A stretch of DNA of 64,000 nucleotides from NCBI GenBank assembly GCA_035499295.1, contig DATJZG010000034.1:8861-72860 (forward strand), written 5' to 3'. This DNA comes from DATJZG01 sp035499295 (GTDB lineage: Bacteria; Myxococcota; Myxococcia; Myxococcales; Anaeromyxobacteraceae). Shown here one piece after another: positions 17,708 through 26,552 of this stretch; the stretch's first letter is position 1; the number at the start of each line of letters is the position of its first letter. A program made the translations under genes and the position numbers. Under the pieces are notes generated by a model that saw nothing but the letters and a program-made list of their open reading frames with translations, made no database searches and was not told where the DNA came from.

Positions 17708-18088
17708 ATGATGAAGGTCGCTTTCACCAGCACGAACGGAGAGAGGGTCGACCAGCACTTCGGCACCGCGGGTCACTTTTACGTCTGGGAGGTCGGGCCG
17801 GAGCGGGCCGAGTTCCACTCCAAGGTGAGCGCGCTCACGAGCGGGGGGGACGAGGAGGACAAGATCTCGGCCCGCGCCTCCGCCATCGCCGGCTGCACCA
17901 TCGTCTACACGATGCAGATCGGCGGTCCGGCCGCGGCGAAGCTGGTGGCGCGCCGCATTCACCCCATGAAGACCCAGGCGGAGGTGCCGGTCTCCGAGGT
18001 GGTGGAGAAGCTCCAGCAGGTCTTGAAGGGGAATCCGCCACCGTGGCTCCGGAGGGCCATCGGGCAGGACTTTGTCGCCGAGGACTAG
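17708..18088 (+). CDS. nifX: nitrogen fixation protein NifX (second NifX-like copy)
   Basis: A 126-aa cofactor-carrier protein beginning MMKVAFTSTNGERVDQHFG and ending with the NPPPWLRRAIGQ tail. It follows nifEN by 14 nt with GGGGAGCGAG as ribosome binding site. NifX binds NifB-co and the NifEN-bound precursor. The same domain occurs alone at 10237-10638 and at the C-terminus of NifB, so the locus encodes three. The position right after nifEN makes this copy the orthodox NifX. Confidence 0.93.
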   Translation: MMKVAFTSTNGERVDQHFGTAGHFYVWEVGPERAEFHSKVSALTSGGDEEDKISARASAIAGCTIVYTMQIGGPAAAKLVARRIHPMKTQAEVPVSEVVEKLQQVLKGNPPPWLRRAIGQDFVAED

Positions 18089-18131
18089 CCAGAGACGTTC
18101 GATCACTCACCCCAGTCGGAGGGACGCACAA

Positions 18132-18395
18132 ATGTCGTACATCACAGGTTTGACACGCGGCAGGACCGAGTGGATTCCGCAGTTCGTGAAGGCAATCGAC
18201 GACGACCTCTGCATCGGCTGCGGGCGCTGCTACAAGATCTGCGCCCATGGAGTCCTGGGTCCTCGGGAGGTGGACGAGGAGGAGTCCGCCAAGATGTTCA
18301 TGAAGGTCGAGCATCCCGACAACTGCATCGGCTGCCAGGCCTGCGGCCGCACCTGCTCCAAGAAGGCCTTCTCCTTCGAGGCGGTTCAGGCCTGA
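18132..18395 (+). CDS. fdxB: nif-specific ferredoxin III (FdxB type)
   Basis: An 87-aa 2[4Fe-4S] ferredoxin with CIGCGRCYKICAHGVLG near residue 26 and CIGCQACGRTCSKKAF near residue 65; the N-terminal SYITGLTRGRTEWIPQFV is typical of FdxB. It probably donates electrons to cofactor assembly or to NifH. It lies 43 nt after nifX and its TGA overlaps the next ATG by one base (TGATG). Confidence 0.93.
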   Translation: MSYITGLTRGRTEWIPQFVKAIDDDLCIGCGRCYKICAHGVLGPREVDEEESAKMFMKVEHPDNCIGCQACGRTCSKKAFSFEAVQA

Positions 18396-18895
18396 TGCGG
18401 GAGGAGGGAGGCGGAGCGCCCGCGGCGCACCTCCACGACATGGAGCCCGAGATCCGGAAGGCGAGGCCAGGCGACATCGACTCCCTGGTGAGGCTGCTCG
18501 GCATCCTCTTCTCCATCGAGGCGGACTTCCGCCCCGATCCGGAGCGTCAGCGGCGCGGGCTCGCGCTCATGCTCACCGACCTCGAGCGCCGCGTCGTGCT
18601 CGTGGCCGAGCAGGAAGGGTCGGTGGTGGGCATGGCGACGGTGCAGCTCGTGGTCTCCACTGCCGAGGGCGGCCCGGCCGGGCTCGTCGAGGACATGGTG
18701 GTCGACCCGGCACACCGGTGGAGGGGCACGGGACGCCGTCTCATGGAGGCCGCGGAAGGTTGGGCACGGGCGCGCGGGGCGACCCGACTCCAGCTCCTCG
18801 CCGATCGGGAGAACGAGCCCGCCCTCCGCTTCTACGTCCGCATCGGCTGGCACTTCACCCGGCTCCTCTGCCTGCGCAAGGGAGGCGCCTGGTAG
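18395..18895 (+). CDS. GNAT-family N-acetyltransferase in the nif operon
   Basis: A 166-aa protein with the GNAT acetyl-CoA fold: EIRKARPGDIDSLVRLLG at residues 16-33, VEDMVVDPAHRWRGTGRRLM (motif A, with R-x-x-G-x-G/R) and NEPALRFYVRIGWHF (motif B) at the C-terminus. The first 15 residues are a non-conserved extension. It is translationally coupled to fdxB. The substrate is unknown; GNAT genes occur now and then in nif operons. It is convergent with nifA. Confidence 0.85.
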   Translation: MREEGGGAPAAHLHDMEPEIRKARPGDIDSLVRLLGILFSIEADFRPDPERQRRGLALMLTDLERRVVLVAEQEGSVVGMATVQLVVSTAEGGPAGLVEDMVVDPAHRWRGTGRRLMEAAEGWARARGATRLQLLADRENEPALRFYVRIGWHFTRLLCLRKGGAW

Positions 18896-18940
18896 GCGTC
18901 CTCGCAGGGAGAGACCCGGCGCCGGCCGCGCGCCCTGACG

Positions 18941-20461
<1,521 letters not shown>

Positions 20462-20476
20462 CTCGTTCTCGAGAGA

Positions 20477-20492
20477 GCAAGGGCGGTGCCAG
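20477..20492 (-). promoter_or_regulatory. consensus sigma-54 element directly before nifA
   Basis: The minus strand reads CTGGCACCGCCCTTGCT, a perfect match to CTGGCAC-N5-TTGCT, with GG and GC 10 nt apart. The predicted +1 lies only 4 nt before the nifA ATG. No TGT-N10-ACA site occurs in the 159-bp nifA-draT gap, so NifA autoactivation is not supported here. Confidence 0.6.
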
Positions 20493-20620
20493 CCGGCCTC
20501 GGGCAGTCCGGTTCTTGCAAGGCCGTCCGCCGCCTATTGATTGTTGGCGGAGCCGGGGGTAGGGCGGTGGGCGACGTCCCAAATGGCGAGCAGCCCGGCG
20601 CCCGAGATCCGGGCCATCCG

Positions 20621-21412
20621 ATGGCGGGAACCTCCTTCAACCTCTGCAACCTGCCTCCGTGGGTGATCGCCTCGCGCGGGTTCGTCGCCAACCCCCAGCC
20701 CATCGAGATCCAGGGGGTGCGGGACGCGAACCGGTTCCTCTTCGAGACCCTCGACGCCCTCGAGGACCCGGAGGAGCGCGCCCGGCGCTTCGACGGCTAC
20801 GTCTCGGTGAAGTTCCAGCTGCACCACTGGCAGGAACAGGAGACCGACGGCGCGCGCCGGAGCATCAAGAACAGCTACCTCCGCTACCTGCGCGGCTGGG
20901 GGGTCGACTCGAGCTCGGTCGAGGGGGCGGTGCTGAAGGGATGGGTGGAGAGCCGGCTCGGCATCGGCCCGAGCTTCCACCGCGAGCCCATCCGAGGGGT
21001 CGACACCGAGGCCTACGCCCGCTACGCGCTCGACCGGATGAAGGGCAGCGCCCGCACCAACGCCATCCAGTCGCAGCTCGACCTCCTCTACACGTTCAAC
21101 CAGTACGAGCTCTCCCGGCGGCGACCGGGACAGCGATGGCTCACCCTCTACCGCGGCCAGAACGACGTTGCCGACCACGAGGTGCTGGAGAGGGTGGGGA
21201 AGCGCGAGGCCTGGGTGCGGCTCAACAACCTGTGCTCGTTCACCGACGACCGCGAGCGCGCCTGGGAGTTCGGCTCGACGGTCTGGGAGGCGCGCATCCC
21301 GGCCCCGCGGGTCTTCTTCGCGAGCGACCTCCTGCCGCGGAGCATCCTGAAAGGCGAGCGGGAGGTGCTGGTGATCGGGGGGGAGACGCTCGTCCGGACG
21401 CTCCCCAGCTAG
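20621..21412 (+). CDS. draT: NAD+-dinitrogen-reductase ADP-D-ribosyltransferase DraT
   Basis: A 263-aa enzyme that transfers ADP-ribose from NAD+ to the conserved Arg of NifH (Arg99 here) and switches nitrogenase off after ammonium or dark/energy signals. It is recognised from SFNLCNLPPWVIASRGFVANP, then PIEIQGVRDANRFLFETL, VSVKFQLHHW, and WLTLYRGQNDV and WVRLNNLCSFTDD further on, all DraT hallmarks. ATG 20621 fits the family start; the frame is open far upstream. It is divergent from nifA and convergent with draG; the two stop codons overlap (CTAG at 21409-21412). Confidence 0.93.
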   Translation: MAGTSFNLCNLPPWVIASRGFVANPQPIEIQGVRDANRFLFETLDALEDPEERARRFDGYVSVKFQLHHWQEQETDGARRSIKNSYLRYLRGWGVDSSSVEGAVLKGWVESRLGIGPSFHREPIRGVDTEAYARYALDRMKGSARTNAIQSQLDLLYTFNQYELSRRRPGQRWLTLYRGQNDVADHEVLERVGKREAWVRLNNLCSFTDDRERAWEFGSTVWEARIPAPRVFFASDLLPRSILKGEREVLVIGGETLVRTLPS

Positions 21413-22347
21413 AGCTCGGGGGGTTCCCCGCCGCCGAGCGGGGAGAGCTCCACCAGGCGGCACGCCAGGGTTGCCAACTCCCCCGCCAGCGATCGGTCGA
21501 GCTTCCGCGTCCAGCGCCGCGGGATCGCCTCGGGGCCGTAGTAGGCGCCGGCGATGGCCCCGGCGATGGCGCCGGTGGTGTCGGCGTCCCCGCCTTGGTT
21601 CACGGTGGCGACGAGGCACTCCTCGAACGACGGAGTGGCGAAGAGGTGGTGCAGGACCGTCTGCAGCGTGTCCGCCACGTAGCCCGAGGCCTCGCCGCGG
21701 TAGGGCTCGAAGCGAAGGCGCGGCTCGGCCTCGGCCGCCTCGTCCGCCACCCGCCGCAGGCTGCGGAGCGAGAGCCCCAGGCAGGCGAGGTGGAGGAGCC
21801 GCCCCACCAGCACCGAGGCGGCGTCGGAGAGGGGGTGGTGGTGGGTGAGGCGCGCCTGCTCTCGCGCTCGCCGGGCGAGGAGTTCCCGGTTCGCGAGGGT
21901 GACGAGCGCCACCGGAACCATGCGCATGGCGGCGCCGTTTCCGGCGTCCCACTCGTTGGGGGGCATCTCCAGCGTCCCGTTCAGCATGTACTCGCGGATC
22001 CCCCTGCGACAGGTGCTGCCCACGTCGACGGGACAGGAGCGCAGCCAGGCCGCCAGGCGCTCCGCGATCGCCGGCAGGGACCAGCCCCCGTAGGCGTCGA
22101 GCGCGCGCGCGATGCAGAGCGACATCTCGGTGTCGTCCGTGACCCGCCCGGGGCGCAGATGCAGCCAACCGCCCCCGACCACCTGCCGGTGGACGCCGTA
22201 CCGGGCGCGGATCTCGCCCGGCGTCATGAACTCCACGGTGGCGCCGAGCGCGTCGCCGACGGCGAGCCCCAGGAAGGCCCCCCGGGCGCGATCCCGGACC
22301 TCCTCGAGGCTGGCCGGCGCGGGCGTCGTCACGGGGGCACGACACAT
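21409..22347 (-). CDS. draG: ADP-ribosyl-[dinitrogen reductase] hydrolase DraG
   Basis: A 312-aa ADP-ribosylglycohydrolase that removes ADP-ribose from NifH and restores activity. Metal-site motifs are present: GLAVGDALGATVEFMTPGEI near residue 30, VTDDTEMSLCIARAL near 70, STCRRGIREYM, and a C-terminal NQGGDADTTGAIAGAIAGAYY containing the Asp/Thr ligands. The length is normal. It is encoded on the opposite strand to draT, whereas the two are usually co-oriented in an operon, so here they cannot share a transcript. Confidence 0.92.
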   Translation of the reverse strand: MCRAPVTTPAPASLEEVRDRARGAFLGLAVGDALGATVEFMTPGEIRARYGVHRQVVGGGWLHLRPGRVTDDTEMSLCIARALDAYGGWSLPAIAERLAAWLRSCPVDVGSTCRRGIREYMLNGTLEMPPNEWDAGNGAAMRMVPVALVTLANRELLARRAREQARLTHHHPLSDAASVLVGRLLHLACLGLSLRSLRRVADEAAEAEPRLRFEPYRGEASGYVADTLQTVLHHLFATPSFEECLVATVNQGGDADTTGAIAGAIAGAYYGPEAIPRRWTRKLDRSLAGELATLACRLVELSPLGGGEPPEL

Positions 22348-22380
22348 GCGAAGGGCGGGCCACCTCGCGGGCGCGACGGG

Positions 22381-22944
22381 CTACTCCCAGGTGGCGACGA
22401 AGCGAGGGGCCGACTCCGGGCGGTCGAAGACGAGCTCGAACCGCCCCTCCACCTTGCAGGCGTCGAAGATCACCTCGAAGCCGCCCGCCACCGAGACGAG
22501 CCAGGTGCGATCCCTGGCTTCCGGCGGGAGCCCCTCGAGCACCAGCTCCGACCTTCCCGGGCTGGCGCTCTCGAGGTGGAGAACGCCGCAGTCCTTCAAG
22601 GCGGCGCTGTAGGCCTTCGGCAGGATCTTGCAGGCAGCGAGCGGGCTCAGCCCGAAGACCGCCACCACACCCTCGAGGAAGGGGCGGAAGAGGGAGCCTC
22701 GCAGCGCGCCGTTTACGGCCGCGCGGCTCCACCCGCGCACCGCCTCCTCGCCCGAGACGTCGCGGATGCGATGCACGAGCTCCACCACGATGCGGTGCGG
22801 CAGCCAGTCGACGCGGCTCGCCTCCTCGATCTGGCGGAGCAGGTCGGGGTCGAGCCGGCGGACGACCTCGGCGGAGGCCTCGGGGCCCAGCCAGGCGAGC
22901 GCGGCCACGTCCTCCTTGAGCTGGGTCCCGCGAATACTGGCCAT
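22381..22944 (-). CDS. uncharacterised protein, possibly DUF2378-like
   Basis: A 187-aa soluble protein starting MASIRGTQLKEDVAALAWLG. It has a helical first half with RIVVELVHRIRDVSGEEAVRGW and a C-terminal half with LVLEGLPPEARDRTWLVSVAGGFEVIFD. The overall pattern recalls the roughly 200-aa DUF2378 family of myxobacteria (heme-NO-binding-like fold), but this is by eye only. A GTG at 22992 would add 16 residues. It lies 33 nt after draG on the same strand; a functional link is not shown. Confidence 0.55.
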   Translation of the reverse strand: MASIRGTQLKEDVAALAWLGPEASAEVVRRLDPDLLRQIEEASRVDWLPHRIVVELVHRIRDVSGEEAVRGWSRAAVNGALRGSLFRPFLEGVVAVFGLSPLAACKILPKAYSAALKDCGVLHLESASPGRSELVLEGLPPEARDRTWLVSVAGGFEVIFDACKVEGRFELVFDRPESAPRFVATWE

Positions 22945-23025
22945 GTCGGCGGCGAGTTCCCCCCGAAGGGAGAGGGTAGCAGAGGAGGGCACGCCGTCAA
23001 CGAGGGGCCGAGGGGGGACGCAGTG

Positions 23026-23508
23026 CTAGCGAAGCACGAAGGCCGCCGCGAGGACGCCGAGGAGCGCGAAGGCGAGTGCGATCTTGAGGACGCTGCCCAC
23101 CGCGAACCCCACGAAGGCGCCGACGCCCGCCTTCGCCGCCCGGCGCACGTCTGGGTTCTTGCCGAGCTCGAAGGCCATCGCGCCGACCGGAGGGCCGAGG
23201 AGGATGCCTGGCAATCCGAGGAAGAGCCCGACGACGAGGCCGACGGAGGAACCGACGACGGCCCACTTCGAGGCCCCGAAGGCCTTCGCGCCGAGGACCC
23301 CGGCGAGGAGGTCCACCGCGGTGATGAGGAGCCCCACCCCCGCCGCGAAGGCGATGGTGAAGGGGCCGACGACGTGGAAGTGGCCTGCCCAGGCGATGAG
23401 GGACACGCCCGCGACGAGGAGGAGCGCTCCCGGCAGCACCGGGAGGACGAGGCCCGCCACTCCCGCCGCCAGCGCCAGCGCTCCGAGGACGTAGAGGAGG
23501 GCGCTCAC
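23026..23508 (-). CDS. DUF456 family integral membrane protein
   Basis: A 160-aa hydrophobic protein with four or more membrane segments: residues 4-35, 45-75, 80-105 and 135-158. The Gly-rich LPVLPGALLLVAGVSLIAWA and the GLPGILLGPPVGAMAFEL loop are the DUF456 pattern. A basic stretch, KNPDVRRAAKAGVG, precedes the last segment. It starts with GTG (23508). The function of the family is unknown; it may have a small-molecule or glycine-zipper role in the inner membrane. Confidence 0.8.
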   Translation of the reverse strand: MSALLYVLGALALAAGVAGLVLPVLPGALLLVAGVSLIAWAGHFHVVGPFTIAFAAGVGLLITAVDLLAGVLGAKAFGASKWAVVGSSVGLVVGLFLGLPGILLGPPVGAMAFELGKNPDVRRAAKAGVGAFVGFAVGSVLKIALAFALLGVLAAAFVLR

Positions 23509-23628
23509 CCTCTTCCCTCTACAGGCCGCGAAGCGCGCCGGGCAAGGCACGCTTGGGAACCCCAAGAGGGGTCGACCCTCCGGGCGAGCGACGCGTATAT
23601 TCGCGGAGCCATCTTGAGAACCGGAAGA

Positions 23629-24849
23629 ATGCTGCTCGCCGTGTCCGCGCTCCTGCCCGCGATCTCCCTCGGGGACGAGGTGCCGCTGTTCCACGTCACC
23701 GTCGACGTCGAGCGAGTGGACGAGGGCTCGGGGGTGGTGCCGGACGACGCGGCCCGCGCCGACCTGGCGGGCGCGAGGGCCTCGCTCCGCGACGAGGTGG
23801 CGCTCGCGCTCTCCTTCGACGTGAGCCCGGCGATGCGGCCCCTGCGCGACTCCGGCGTCTCGCGCTACACCTGGAGGCGGAACCTCTCCTACGGGGCCGC
23901 CTCGTCGACGCGGGTGGAGAGCGGCAACGAGTCCGGAGGGCTCCTCGACTGGGACGCGACCGTGGAGAGGAGCTTCCCGCCGCTCGCCTGCGAGGATCTC
24001 TGGATCCACGACCAGGTGGGAGCGGGGCGCGAGGCCCGCTCGCCGGCTCCGGGGCAGGGGCAGGGGCCGCGCCACCCGTTCCTGCGGGTGAAGCTGCGCG
24101 CCACCTGGCCCGGCAAGGTGCGGGTGACGGACGACGTCGACGGGGTCGCGGCGTTCGAGGTGGAGACGGTCCCCGACCTGGAGATCGATCGCACCCTGCC
24201 CTACGACCTTCGCTATGCCGCGGCACGCAAGAAGGTCTCCTACGCCACGGCCCTCCCCGCCTCCGACCGCCTGCCGCCGAGCAGCCGGCAGTGGCGGGTG
24301 GAGCTCTCGATGGCGCCCATCGAGCCGCACTCGTTCGGGCTCGAGGCCCGACCGCGCCCGGACGGTTCGGTCGGCGTGCGCAACCGGATCGCGGTGGGCG
24401 GGCGCGAGGTGGTGGGCCTCCAGGTGAGGCGGCTCCAGCGCGTCTGGGTGGCGTCGGAGGCCGACGGCCTCGGGCCCCCCTACTCCCTGGTCGCCGACTG
24501 GCGCGCGGTGGCGGAGGACGCGAGTCGCACGGTGCCACCGCAGCTGTCCTTCGAGCCCGCCGACCCGGGCGCCGGCCTCCACCGGCGCTGGCTCGTCGAG
24601 GTCCTGGAGATGGTGGAGGGGCTCCCGGAGCTCGGATTCCTCTACCGGCAGGTGGCGGTGGAGACGCGCGAAAAGGGGCTCCGCTACCACGCCGCCGCGA
24701 CGGAGGGGCGCGCCATCTCCGCGGAGACCTGGTGCGCCATCCGCGCCCGGAGCGCCCCCGCGACCGACCTGCCCGCCGTCGCCGCGGGCGGCCCCCTCAG
24801 CCTCCTCGCCCAGAGCGACTTCGGCAGCGCCGGGATCGCGACGCGCTAG
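23629..24849 (+). CDS. secreted protein of unknown function
   Basis: About 406 residues with an N-terminal signal-like hydrophobic stretch (MLLAVSALLPAISLGDE); a TTG at 23614 would add LRTGR and give a better n-region. The rest is soluble, acidic and Arg-rich, with VEDFVDxR-like but no catalytic motifs that I can name. Segments such as ASLRDEVALALSFDVSPAMR, RVTDDVDGVAAFEVETVPD and WLVEVLEMVEGLPELGFLYRQ look folded. It probably acts in the periplasm. The divergent neighbour is the DUF456 gene. Confidence 0.6.
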   Translation: MLLAVSALLPAISLGDEVPLFHVTVDVERVDEGSGVVPDDAARADLAGARASLRDEVALALSFDVSPAMRPLRDSGVSRYTWRRNLSYGAASSTRVESGNESGGLLDWDATVERSFPPLACEDLWIHDQVGAGREARSPAPGQGQGPRHPFLRVKLRATWPGKVRVTDDVDGVAAFEVETVPDLEIDRTLPYDLRYAAARKKVSYATALPASDRLPPSSRQWRVELSMAPIEPHSFGLEARPRPDGSVGVRNRIAVGGREVVGLQVRRLQRVWVASEADGLGPPYSLVADWRAVAEDASRTVPPQLSFEPADPGAGLHRRWLVEVLEMVEGLPELGFLYRQVAVETREKGLRYHAAATEGRAISAETWCAIRARSAPATDLPAVAAGGPLSLLAQSDFGSAGIATR

Positions 24850-25157
24850 CCGTCGAGGCTCGGGTCGTTCACCGCGGCGGCGGGTGACTGGGGACCCCGA
24901 CGCCTGCGCGAGGGCGCCCTTCACTGCGCCGACGCAGCCGCGCAGGCAAGGCAGCCCAGGCGCGGAGACTTCGCCACCTCGATCGCTGCCGTGAAGCTCC
25001 TCGACTCGGACTAGGGCAGCCGCACTCAGCCACAGGATCGGCCGCCGGATGAACGTCTCCTACAACAGACACGTCGTGAGGCACGACAGCTAGCGCGTGC
25101 CTCCGGCGAGCCGCGCCTCGGCCCCCGATCGCGTCCCGAGGGTGTAGCCTCGCGCGC
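24850..25157 (+). other. 308-bp gap; possible coding remnant
   Basis: No start-to-stop gene is convincing. The frame of the preceding gene stays open 54 codons past its stop, to a TAG at 25012-25014, and ends in a protein-like GDFATSIAAVKLLDSD. This may be chance in such GC-rich DNA or the tail of a degraded gene. Nothing else was seen. Confidence 0.3.
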
Positions 25158-26417
25158 GTGGGACCCCTCCCCTTCCCCGCAGCCTCGGTCGCCCGCCTGG
25201 GCGAGGTGCCCTGGGGCTCGCTCGCGGGCACCGCGCCCGCGCTCGAGCAGCCCCTCGCCTCGGTGCTCGGCGGCGCGCCCGCCGAGGACGTCCTCGACCA
25301 CTTCCTCCGCTCCCGCCGCGATCTCGGCCCCGACGGACGGCGAGCGGCGGCCGAGGCCCTCTTCGGCGTCGGCCTGTGGCGGCGTCGCCTCGAGTACCAC
25401 GCCGGGGAGGGCGCCGGGCCACTCGAGCTCCTGGCGGTGCTCGTCCGGGACCTCGCCGGGCTCGAGGGCGCCGAGGCGATCTGCAGCCTGCGGCGCGCCC
25501 TCCCGCCCCGGCGTCCGGCGCCCGCGGACCTCGCGACCTTCTACTCCCTCCCCGCCTGGCTCGCCGAGACGCTCCGCCGCGAGGCGGGTCCGGGCGAGGC
25601 CGGCGAGGCAGCCGATGCGCTCAACCGCCCCGGCCCCGTCTTTCTCCGGGCGAACCGGACCCGCACCGAGCGCGGTGCACTCCGGCTCCGGCTCGAGGAG
25701 GAGGGGGTCCTCGCCCGCCCGGCGAGGTTCGCGAGGGACGGTCTCGAGGTCCTCTCCCCCCGCCCCAACCTGCTCGCGCTCCCCTCCTTCCGCGAGGGGC
25801 TCTTCGAGGTGCAGGACGAGGGGAGCCAGCTCCTCGGGCTCGCGGTCGGGGCGATGGCGGGCGACCGGGTCCTCGACCTGTGCGCGGGAGCGGGGGGGAA
25901 GTCTCTCCTCCTCGCCGCCGAGGTCGGGGAGCGCGGGGAGGTGCACGCCTGCGATCGCGACCCGGAGCGGCTCGACCGGCTCCGCCGCCGCGCCTCGAAG
26001 GCGCAGGCGGGGAACATCACCGTCGGCGGGGGCGCGCCGCCTTCGCGGGAGCGCTTCGACCGGGTCCTCGTGGACGCCCCCTGCTCCGGGCTCGGCGCGC
26101 TCCGGCGCGGTCCCGACGTGCGCTTCCGGGTCGACCCCGACTCCTTCGGCTCCCTGCCCTCGCTCCAGCTCGAACTGCTCCTGCGAGGCGCCGACGCCGT
26201 CCGGCCCGGCGGCCGGCTCGTCTACGCCACCTGCACCTTCCGCCGGGAGGAGAACGAGGAGGTGGTGGTCGCCTTCGAGCGATCGCGCCCTTCCTTCGAG
26301 AGAGCCGACGCGCTTTCCCTCCCGCCGCCTCGGGCGGGGGGCCTGCTCTCGCTCTGGCCGCACCGCCACGGGACGGACGGTTTCTTCGCCGCGGCCTGGC
26401 AGCGCGCGGCGGGGTGA
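25158..26417 (+). CDS. RsmB/NOP2-family rRNA cytosine-C5 methyltransferase
   Basis: A 419-aa SAM-dependent RNA m5C methyltransferase. The N-terminal half is helical and NusB-like (residues 20-140). The catalytic half has motif I VLDLCAGAGGKSLLLAAE near residue 240, motif IV VDAPCSGLGALRRGPD near 300 with the Cys that releases product, and motif VI VYATCTFRREENEEVV near 355 with the Cys nucleophile. HRHGTDGFFAA is the usual C-terminus. It starts with GTG (25158). The exact RNA target (16S C967 or another) cannot be told from sequence alone. Confidence 0.9.
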   Translation: MGPLPFPAASVARLGEVPWGSLAGTAPALEQPLASVLGGAPAEDVLDHFLRSRRDLGPDGRRAAAEALFGVGLWRRRLEYHAGEGAGPLELLAVLVRDLAGLEGAEAICSLRRALPPRRPAPADLATFYSLPAWLAETLRREAGPGEAGEAADALNRPGPVFLRANRTRTERGALRLRLEEEGVLARPARFARDGLEVLSPRPNLLALPSFREGLFEVQDEGSQLLGLAVGAMAGDRVLDLCAGAGGKSLLLAAEVGERGEVHACDRDPERLDRLRRRASKAQAGNITVGGGAPPSRERFDRVLVDAPCSGLGALRRGPDVRFRVDPDSFGSLPSLQLELLLRGADAVRPGGRLVYATCTFRREENEEVVVAFERSRPSFERADALSLPPPRAGGLLSLWPHRHGTDGFFAAAWQRAAG

Positions 26418-26472
26418 GATCAGCGTAATTCCAGGCAAGTCAACGATCGCTTTTGCTCGCCCTCCGATGGGC

Positions 26473-26501
26473 ATGCACGCACCGCGTCAGATGGATAGAT
26501 T
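26473..26501 (+). promoter_or_regulatory. candidate sigma-70 promoter of the first acyl-CoA dehydrogenase
   Basis: ATGCAC (26473-26478), a 17-nt spacer and TAGATT (26496-26501). It is weak alone, but its -35 resembles the TTGCAC of the second acyl-CoA dehydrogenase promoter, and the same palindrome lies just downstream. Confidence 0.4.
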
Positions 26502-26513
26502 GTGGTCGTGGAC

Positions 26514-26527
26514 TGATTCTCGAATCA
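26514..26527. promoter_or_regulatory. palindromic operator-like site TGATTC-N2-GAATCA
   Basis: TGATTCTCGAATCA lies 26 nt before the ATG of the acyl-CoA dehydrogenase. On the opposite strand it reads TGATTCGAGAATCA, 13 of 14 identical to the site at 39460-39473 before the other acyl-CoA dehydrogenase. Confidence 0.6.
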
Positions 26528-26552
26528 ACGCCCCCTCATCGCGGAGGAAGAA

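Noticed and set aside
20659..24849. A 1396-codon plus-strand frame
   Set aside because: It crosses draG and two other minus-strand genes antisense; only 23629-24849 has natural composition and a signal peptide.
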